From Pinus tabuliformis (Eukaryota; Streptophyta; Pinopsida; Pinales; Pinaceae), in assembly GCA_031772625.1 (NCBI GenBank), contig CM062805.1:512162102-512226101 (forward strand): a stretch of DNA of 64,000 nt, read 5' to 3'. Every line of letters begins with the position of its first letter. Position 1 is the first letter of the stretch. The notes below the pieces were generated by a model. The model searched no databases. It saw nothing but the letters and a program-made list of their open reading frames with translations, and was not told the DNA's origin. The position numbers and the translations under genes are program-made. This document shows, piece after piece, positions 54,699 to 64,000 of the stretch.

Positions 54699-57600
54699 TT
54701 AGTTATTTGTATCATATTTTTAATTTTAACAATATAAGTATCCTATAGATTGATACTTATCGCCATTTTCTATCTATTATATATATATAAAAATATACAA
54801 TAATCATAATTAAAAAAAAGGTGATCAACCATATGACTTTAATCTTATTTAATTCTTTCACTCTAAAAACCATATAAATCATAAAAAAAAATAATAGGAT
54901 ACATCAAGTTATCATAAAATTATTATATATACCAAAAATAATTATATTGAGCCTAGAGGTTTATTTTACTATCTTTATTGTTGGTTTGAAAATTTAGTTA
55001 GGTTAAGTTTTCTCATTTTATATAAACACAAAAAAAATCATAAAAAGAGAAACCTTATTAAAAAGATTGGAAAATCTAAAATTTAAATTAAAATATATTA
55101 ATTTTATTAATGTAGTTGTGTCAATCATATACAACTTTTAACAAACTTTATATAGATGATTACAACTTTTAACAAGCTACCAGTGATATAAAATATAGAT
55201 GATTACTAAAATTGCAGCTGATAATGAATATAGTAATGCTTTATCTCCCTCTGCTCACGCCACCTGCTTGTTAAGAATTACTTGGAAACGTAGAGATCTC
55301 ATAAGTATTCAAGATCACTTACCAAAAGTGGGGAATATGTGCCATACATATAATGTAGTGGAGGTCGAGCATGTCAGGAGTTAAAGTATTTCATGTCTGT
55401 TAGCTTTCTAGGTTGGCTAGAAGACGGAATTAGGTTCATGGGATCCACAGATTTACCATATAGAATATTTTGTTCCTGTTCTTACAATATTCATGGACTC
55501 CATACATCCAGCATTTAAATTTTTTGACAATATTCATGTTTTCCATGTAAAGAGACTAATTTTTCTTTTTTTTCGCATGGTATTACACTTTGCCTTTCAC
55601 TTTAACACGCTTGCAAATGTTAAGACGGGACTTGCACTTGTTCTTAACTTTTCTAATATGGTATTTATTATGGTGTTTAATAAGAGAGAACAAATACTAC
55701 CTTTCCGTATCTGAAGCACAGCATTTTGTTGACATTCCTGCTATCAGCAATAATGCAAAATAAGCAAAGTAATCTTGTTGATTTTCTCCTCCCTGATGTT
55801 ATTTGCAACCTTAATTAGACAAAAATATTTATGGTGTGAATAAGCGGACTTTTCGAGTTAGTGTCGATCACATGTCGGATTCTCATTCTCATGATTATTT
55901 CACTGCTTTCCTTTCATACATTTATGATTTCATTTGGAACTTATTCGTTCTACGCAACTTTGTTCAGATTGCACACTGTGGGATCCAAAAGGTATGGAGT
56001 AAAGTCATCACTTGGTTGGATAGAAGAATTGAATATGTAACAAGATATGACAATGGCTTTTATAATGAGTAATTGTTTCAAAAGCTGCACTAAGTATGTT
56101 AGTAGTAGAAATAGTGTTGTTTTGTGAAATCAATTAAAATACAATACAAAATGATGTAAAGTCACCATTTTAATTTAATTTGATATAATTGTAATACATG
56201 CAAACTATGATAGTAAAGCATATGGTATTTAATTATGTGTATATTTATTTAATGGTAACTTTTAAATGTTATGAGTTGAAATTTATGTATTATTAATGTC
56301 CAAACCATTTTAAAAAGGATTTGAATATAACCACTTTTCTACATAGATGGAATTGGAACAATGTAGAATTGTTTGCATCCCAATGTATTTTCCTAATATG
56401 ACAGCCACAAATATTAAAATTTGATGAGGTGTATGGTTTACTTTGTAGAATATGGTATAATTTGAGCAAGTGGTCCACTAAAAGTCATTGTTGCAACCCT
56501 CTAGTTAGATGTTAACATCACTCTTATGCCAAGTAAATTAAGACTTGTGAATTTAATTGTTCATCTTCAAATGTAAAGGAAACATGGTTGTTGCATTATT
56601 GAGCATTTGATAATGTTACTGGAATGTTTAATAACTTGAACATTTTTTGATTATGTGAGCATATGATGTGTCAAATGGAGAATATATGTTATACTATGTG
56701 GTTGCAGGGGAAAGTATTTTTCCATGTTCTGATGTATAAGTGCAAAACAACTTATTAATATTAATGTGGATTTTTCATGTAAAGAGTGACTCTAGAGACA
56801 TGAGTAAGTTAACATTGTGACAAATATATTACTTTTTGTGTCAAATCCCCAACACTTAAACCCCACGAGCAATGTATTTGTAATTAATTATGTTATTGAA
56901 CGTCTCATGGTAATGTAAATGTAATTGGGAAAAAAACCAACAACAATTATATTATAATATAATATTAGTTGATGAAGAGGCTAAGCTTTTATATGAACCA
57001 TGAGAAGCCACGAGGAGGATTGAAGCAAATGGGGGAATTTGGAGAATTAATATTTTCTAATGAATTATTGGCTATGCTAAAGGATCATGAGATCTAATAT
57101 AGTCAAACATTTCCCTTGGAAAAGATATGGCAGGAAGGTACAGTAATAACTTCTAGTATTTATGAGAGCAGTGGGCTAGTAGTATTATAACTACGCAGAG
57201 GTATGGGAATGTACCAATACAAGACTTCTAGGGGCTAACCACAAGCTTTTTTTTTTCATTTGATGGACACATTTAATAGAAATCTGTCAAATAATTTTAC
57301 CCATGAAAAAAAAAAAAATATAGATAAGTATTCTCTCAAAGAGAGGGAGCACTTGTGGAAAGGCACACATAGAGAAAGTAGAAGCACTCGTGCATAAGAA
57401 GGAGAATTAATGGTCAAACGAATAAGAACTGGGAATTCTTGAAGCAAAGAGTAATGGAGAAGAGATGCACAAAGGAAGGAGATCAACATTTGTGGGGGTG
57501 TGAGATGAGCATTGAGAGTAGATATGCATGGAAGAAGGTTGATGAGTTTTGGTTGATGAAGGAGAACGACTTTCATGACTTCACCCTATATTATTGAGCA

Positions 57601-60426
57601 AGATCTTCCATCATGGATTCTTGGTCTACCTCAAGGGTGGCTAGCTACAGAAAATATTGCATTGTAGCTTATCCTATGGTGGAGTCAAATGTAGCTCACT
57701 CTTCATTAGTTGCAGGCAACATTTGATTGCAATTAGATAATTCTCTTGGATACTTTGAATTTTGTAATGTATTCATGTACAAATAAATAGAATTAATGTT
57801 GATATAATGTGTATCTATGAGTTTCTTTCTAAATGCATTTGATGGTTTTTGTTATGCCTCTTTATAGACTAAATTTGGTTTAATGATTGTTATGGCTATG
57901 TTCCTACTTATGGCTAGCTTATGTGCTCTTATGACGTATGGTTAAGAATCTAGAATATGATTAACAATGTTATAGTCCTGCTTATTATCTATGTTCTTAA
58001 CTGTTATGGACCCTAACCAAATAAGAAATATGGTTGAGTAAATAGGGGAAGTCTACCACTAATTCCCTTGGACAAACATGAAGATTAGTTAGATGTAAGG
58101 AGCTCGTTTTAAGTTTTAATTAGCAATCTCGTTCTACCTTAAATAGGAAAGAGGAGCCCTTTGTTTGTCATGTAGATTAAATTGTCTTGTTGGTGTTCTA
58201 GAATTAGAACCAATGGAAATAACCTTTACGGCAAGGCGAGGACCTAAATGAGAGATATCTTCACACAACGCTTGATGACAAGTGTTAAAAGAGTACATTA
58301 AAGAACACTTAAGCGAGTTGGATAGTATGTTGAAAGGGTTCTTGGTGACTATGCTAGCTTATCTATGCTCATTGAGGGATTGAGTGGATGTGCACTTATT
58401 GGGGTTTTGATTATTGGCTAGTGGTAAGGTTCCATGGTTGGGATGCTACAGTCTAGTATGTGCTAGTGAGAGATGGGATTCATGATAAGTGATGACCTTT
58501 ATGGAATTAGAATTACTTTAAGAAGATTTAATGCCATATGAAGTCTTTATTATCTCTGAATATGGGATATAAAAGATCCCTTATAGCCATCCCTTGGTCA
58601 TAAGAAATTCAAGGACCAATCCCTTCTTAGTTTCAGCCTATAGAGAAATTTAAGTATCAGATTTCTCCTTTGGTTCGGTAGTTCCTAGGAAATTTGGGGA
58701 ATGAGGCTTTAGCCCTAGTCCTTGGTCATATGACTAAAAATATGGTTTGAATGACAAATTAATTGGAAGTGGGATTATCCCCTAAGGGTGGTTACTGGAG
58801 AACAAGAGTATTAGGTATCGAGTGTTGATATTATGCCCAATACAAATATTGAAAACTCTCGATATACATAAAAACAAACCATGTTAGTTAATAGAGACGA
58901 AGGGTTGGGGACAACAAATGACAAGATCTAATGATCATGAGATCAAGGGTCATATTTTGGGTGATCACAATGTACATGACGTTAGGTGGCCCTGACATTA
59001 ATGAAACTTGAAACATCAATAGATGGGAAGTGGGTCATGGAAATTAATGGGTAATTTACTATTGGATATTGAGTCATCAGGGAATTAGGTTTCGATCCAT
59101 TTGGGGTTTTGGACCCTCCTATTAGGACTTTCTCATGATACTATAAGCATAATATCAACCCTGATATGGTGCTAACATGGATTGGTGTGGCATGATGAAG
59201 TGGAGTGATGTGGCATGTCCATGTGGTAGATGATGTGTCATGGTGACATGGTAAGGATCATGACCCTTCGGGATATGATATATTGGCATGGAAACAATGT
59301 GGTGTTGACATGGGGATGACATGGTGTTGATGTAATTCTAACATGGTGTTGATGTGATGTTAAAATGGCATCCAAAGCTATGGTGGAATGGCTAAAAACA
59401 TATTAGGTGTTAGACACTAGCCCATCAGCCAATGAAGTGTCAAGACATCAACCTATTGGCCTATTCATGTGTATCACAACATCAGAGTATGCCAAGTGAC
59501 CAATACATGGATGATAATGAATCCAACAAAGAATCATTAGTCAATGTCTCACTCTCAAGTTGGGTAATTAAATATTAAGCTTACTTTTCATTAAAAGTTT
59601 GGCATTTGGATCGAAAATTGAAATGCCAAGTTGGCCAGGTCTACCACATGGAGAACCAAGGTAGGGCCACATGGAAGTATGGATATTGATGTGGATTGAA
59701 GCACAAAAATACCTTAAAAGATTGATATAAAGTTAAATGATGAGTATAATTTTACCATAATCTAAGACCTATATATGGGGCAACAATATCCTCAGGAGTT
59801 TTGTCTAAATATGAATAACATATATTGTCAAAATTTAAATTAAAAATTCGAATTAATAGAAAATTTTAACTTTGTGTATTGCCAACCTCATAACAAAAAG
59901 GAGGTTTGTTATATAAGTATTTAACATGATTGGTCAGGTTTGATTATGTTAATAAAGTTTAAATATGAATGACTATGTATAATAATGTTTGATAATGGGG
60001 AACCTTTTCTACTATGGTTAACATTGATTGACCATGGAAGATTATCGTTTGGATTTACATGGAGATGTTTTTCCATAGTAAACCATGTTTGGTTATGGAT
60101 GATGCAATGTACCTCAAGAGCTATGTTGGATTGTAATACATCTCAACGTTCATGTTGCATTGAAACAATCATCTTCATTTCCTTATGTGAAATTACTTCA
60201 TTCCCTATGTTCACTTTGATTCACCTTTCTTAATCATGATTGGCCATGATTGACTACGAATGAGCATGTTGATTACATTTATCTATAGTTATGTAGTGTT
60301 TCATAATAATTCTAATCCTAGTTGACCTATGTCAAATTTCTACATTCTTGATATCCATGTCGGTCAACTTATATGGAATTTCTACGTCACTCAATGGCTT
60401 TTTCACAATATTATATCCATTGAGGG
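54699..60426. other. Long gene-free stretch
   Basis: No supported gene in 5.7 kb. Short open frames around 55,199-56,072 do not match anything I know and change frame repeatedly. 59,160-59,370 is a loose GT-rich repeat of ACATGGTGTTGATGT-like words. The rest is AT-rich, aged DNA without readable retrotransposon proteins. Confidence 0.5.
59160..59370. repeat. Degenerate CATGGTGTTGATGT minisatellite
   Basis: Words such as GACATGGTGTTGATGT, GTGGCATG and GTGATGTGGCATG recur irregularly over about 200 bp. The best units lie between 59,290 and 59,360. Confidence 0.5.
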
Positions 60427-62432
60427 TGTAACACCCCCTCCCAGGTCTACCCAAAGTAACTATGACAACCGGGATAAACATGAAGAGAGATGCTACTACA
60501 ATTAGATTCGACCTCCTATGTCACCTTAAGGAAGTGAATCGATGGAAGATCACATACAGTCATCTAACATCATAAAAAGACACATCATGAGACAAGTCAG
60601 CCACTCAAACACCCTATCGATGGACCCCACTACTATTCTACAACTTTCAAGCCATATTCACTCTCATGCTATGGGTAAGGGAGTGAAAAACAACCTAAAT
60701 TTTCTCTCACAGGCCTGCCTCCCAGTGACTGTGGTCTAGTATTAACCGTTTTGTGCCAGTGACCCCAATGTTTGAGCCACTTTTCTAGCTCAGAATCCTA
60801 GCCTCTGCCCAGAAACTTTTGTAGCTTTCATAAATCATTAAACACATGATAACCATGCTGACCAATCAAAATCACCCTAAGGACTAGGCCTGAACATCCC
60901 TTACCAGGACTGTCATTATTTCAAACACTTGGCATTAATACAACCTACAGATCTAGGATACAAGACATAGCATAAATGGCTGAAACAACTTATGAAACAT
61001 AACCAAAAGGATCACCTCCTTCTCCATTGAACCACTACATTGTCAATTACGTCTTGCATCCATCCATTTAACAGTTACAAGTAAATATATGAAATAACCA
61101 TGACATGAACCAGTCATTCAACAATGCTTATAGCCATCATAAAACCATATAAATATCATAGATATTTCATCCATTAAATCCACATATATATTAGTTAAAA
61201 ACTAATAGAACTTAGATTTTATTAATCATAGTCAAATCCGACCAGGTTTGAGACTTCCACGTACCACTCGGCCATAGACATGGCTGAACCAAATCTCTCT
61301 TTCAACCAGTCACCATGGCGACATATTACAATCATGAATGTGGGATCTCATAGAACAACCAATCCAAGAACAACCAAGGGAATCCAGAGGTTAAACCACC
61401 TCCACCATCATCCAACCATGATCAAACCAAAACTAGTGCTTCGATGACAACGTAATAGAACTTGGAATGCCATTTGAATCCATCACTATCATTGACAAAA
61501 TTTATGTCTCCTTGTCTCTCAAGATTTACCTCAATCCAAACCTAGATCACTAGGCCCTAAACCGATACTTCTCCCTAAGGCTTTACCATGTATCTTACCA
61601 TAACTAGCCAAGGGATTCCTAGGCCTTTGGGAATGAACCTTGAGACCACGTTTGCCCTATATCCTAAAACCCATCCCACAATTCCAAAGTTCCAAAACCG
61701 AAATAAACATCCCAACATACCATGGCATCTGGAAAAAGTCTAGGCTAGGTTGAAAACCATTGTCATAACCCAGAAAAACCATGCTGCCAATAGCAATAGA
61801 ACCATACAGCAACATTCAAATCTATGGATGTCCAAAATAGCTAGGAAATCACACATGCAAAAGGTTACCTGCAAGTATTCCTATTGAAGCTTCCTGATCC
61901 TGCATTCCTTTCCCTGTTCCTTGCTTTTTCTTCCTTTCCTTTCCTTTCCTTTCCTTTCCTTCCCTTTCATTTTCTCCAAACTAGAGTTCTCCAAGTGAAC
62001 TCTAAGTGACCAAGAGAGTGAGAGAGAAATAAAAAATAATGAGACATCTCCAAACTTGAACTTGAAAAAAACTTAACACTGAGAAACCTGCCAATTGACC
62101 CTCATAAGCCTTTTTATCAATGAGGCCTATAATTTCTTCATTTTCCATTATTTTCCTTCATTTCCTCCTCACATGCAACCTGTGACCTTTCACCTTACTC
62201 TTCTCTTATTTTCCTTTATTTTCATAAATAAATGCGCCAAAAATGACTTTTTTCCTTTTAATGCCTTTGCCTTAGCCTTTGCCAATTTTCCTTAGCCAAA
62301 ACACACATCTAGTGGTTCCTACTAGGATATCTTTGCCCAACATTCACCTTGGAATAAGTGTCCCTTACTCGTGGTCTTATTTTGACTTTATTAACTTTTA
62401 TTACATGGAATTTTCACCAAGGCTATTATAGA
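60427..62432 (-). repeat. LTR of the element 3 family, inverted (3' LTR)
   Basis: On the minus strand it starts near TCTATAATAGCCTTGG, an altered TGTAACAATC-type start, and ends GGGAGGGGGTGTTACA. It is similar to 36,886-38,115 over more than 1 kb. Purines equivalent to the element 3 polypurine tract lie directly sense-upstream, and no primer site follows its end. It is therefore the 3' LTR of a second copy whose body lies to the right of this window. A TTTCC microsatellite is inside. Confidence 0.75.
61930..61967. repeat. TTTCC microsatellite
   Basis: About six consecutive TTTCC units lie within the inverted LTR. Confidence 0.85.
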
Positions 62433-62433
62433 A

Positions 62434-62448
62434 CCCACCCCCTTGGGG
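62434..62448 (-). other. Polypurine tract of the inverted copy
   Basis: Sense CCCCAAGGGGGTGGG directly precedes the LTR start and matches the CCCCAAGGGGGAGG context at 36,868-36,881. Confidence 0.7.
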
Positions 62449-63818
62449 AACACTATCCTCGGTGTTAAACCACACCAAGACCTCAACAAAACCGTTGAAA
62501 AGACAAAATACTTCCCATGGAGATTTATAACTTAACTCATTACAGTATTTACAATGAAAGACGTGCTCAAAAGAAAAACATCATGACAACATGAAAATAT
62601 AACAACCATACCTCATACTAGAGCTTTATAACACAACACATTACGATATTTACAATAACCACATATACACATATGCACATTTTCTAAACTAGCAAATATA
62701 AGGATACGATGCCCATATCAATCAATAAGGGAATCCAAAGGATCACACCTCCACCCTCAAAGTAATACTAGGATTCACCTCGTTCCTAAGAAGTCCAAAA
62801 TCGACTGCCACAGTTAAAGCTGCATCTAATGTCCAATGTTATAATCCTGCGCCACTTATCCTCTCAGTGAACAATTACTAACTCATTGTTCTAGGGTGCA
62901 TGCCCAAGGTGCATCTGATTCCATATGGGAATGCTAATGAGCAAACCAATATATCCACGACCTTCCCTTCTTTGCTATGCAATCCCTCGCGAAATACAAT
63001 CACCCCCTTCCATGTAGCCACTCATCTTCCAAGTTCCCTGAAATCCCCTATCCTAGGTTATCCATCCCTTCGCAAGGCTTCCTTGCATCAGAAGGTACAA
63101 AACCAAGGCATATAAATGCCTCAAAACCATCATACTGGTCATAACATGCTCATGGAAATCAACAGACACTATTGGGTACCAGTGTCCCACAATGGCCCTA
63201 CTCCTGATGTGTTTTACCAAGATACTGCTACATGTTCCAATTTCTTTTTATGTTGTTAATTCTTGTAGTCGATTTCAACCACCCACCCAGGCATGTTCAT
63301 GAATTTATCTTCCAAGCACATGATTTCCATTAGATTCAAAATAAATTAGAATAAAATCAAATTGTATCTCATTGGTAGGTCATCAATAAGGTACACTTGC
63401 AATCCTATTTACTTCCTGTCACAACAAGACAAACTAGCATCTTCGAAAAAATCTTCATGCATAAACATATCACATATGCTTAGCTCAAAACACAACCATC
63501 ATATATCAACATCATAAATCACATGTAACCATCATAAACCATGATCATAGATCACATATAATCATCATTTACCATAGTCATAAATCACATGCATAATAAA
63601 ACTAAAATAAAAGGGTAATACTTATCCTTTCATCAATCCTTAGCTTCTACCTTTATCTTTATTTTGTACACACTCCAGATCGATTGCCACACCGTACAAA
63701 CACCACGTGCCTTCTCCTTGACCATGTGAACATACACATAGTGTGCATCACACACACACATATACACACGTCATACAACACCATGCAATACATGCATATA
63801 CACTGGTGTCATATGTAC
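62449..63818 (-). other. 3' noncoding region of the inverted element copy
   Basis: This is expected to be the tail of the element whose LTR is 60,427-62,432. No integrase remnant can be read. 63,490-63,592 shows loose CATCATAAATCACAT repeats. Confidence 0.5.
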
Positions 63819-64000
63819 CACATGTACAATGCAACCACCTGCACAATGTGTGCACAACTTCACATGTACATGGCACCACCTACACAACATGTACACAACA
63901 CCACATGTACACTGCACCATTGTACAATGTGTACACAATACCAAATGTACACAACATCACATGCACAACATGTGCATGACACCACATGTACATAGCATCA
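63819..64000. repeat. 41-bp minisatellite, runs off the window
   Basis: CACATGTACA-like anchors lie at 63,819, 63,861, 63,902, 63,942 and 63,983, a period of 40-42 bp. Units are rich in CAACA, TGTACA and CACCAC words and vary between copies. The array continues beyond the right edge. Confidence 0.75.

Noticed and set aside
55199-56072. Three short plus-strand frames as a possible decayed host gene
   Set aside because: The readings do not resemble a protein I know, no splice pattern joins them, and stops are frequent between them.

Overview
The window looks like intergenic chromosome from a seed plant with a very large, repeat-choked genome. A gymnosperm such as a conifer is the most likely source, but that is an inference from TE content and decay, not a proof. 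I find no convincing host gene, tRNA, rRNA or CRISPR array. Almost every coding trace belongs to LTR retrotransposons of the Ty3/gypsy class, at several ages and nested in one another.

Region 1 (1-20,530). A young, complete retrotransposon lies on the minus strand at 312-17,915, bounded by the target duplication GGTTT. Its LTRs are unusually long (5,245 and 5,247 bp). They differ at roughly one base per hundred by eye. The internal region is one gag-PR-RNaseH-RT-RNaseH-INT frame of about 2,000 codons, broken by four stop codons. The second, archaeal-type RNase H marks it as Tat-like. Each LTR also carries, in the same direction as gag-pol, a 1,092-codon frame of unknown function with coiled coils and a basic NLS-like stretch. 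Every stop in one LTR copy is a sense codon in the other, so the frame was open when the element inserted. The element split an older repeat whose remains are 1-311 and 17,921 onward, including a broken coiled-coil ORF.

Region 2 (20,530-28,331). An older minus-strand gypsy element is truncated in its RNase H. Broken RT, protease, zinc-knuckle gag, a Q/Y-rich gag amino end, a long leader and a TTGGCGACTCC-type primer binding site can all be read.

Region 3 (28,332-38,115). An old plus-strand chromovirus-like element has a Met-initiator-type primer site, decayed gag, PR, RT, RH and INT, a polypurine tract and a 3' LTR. Its RT is split by a 2.95-kb solo-LTR-like insertion with TTTTA target duplications. 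Its integrase is split by a 606-bp nearly full-length hairpin element.

Region 4 (38,116-43,700). Gene-free, LTR-like DNA with two identical 34-bp near-palindromes and a three-copy GC-rich tandem array. It shares a CGATATCG-centred motif with the U3 region of the young element.

Region 5 (43,700-49,350). A GC-rich array is built from about 40 short palindromes arranged in six blocks. The best preserved blocks are themselves inverted repeats. The array lies between A-rich and T-rich arms that are inverted copies of each other. This may be one giant foldback element and is the most unusual structure here.

Region 6 (49,350-64,000). Old LTR-like and AT-rich DNA, a 417-bp tandem duplication, and a second, inverted LTR of the region 3 family (60,427-62,432) with its polypurine tract. 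A 41-bp minisatellite runs off the right end.
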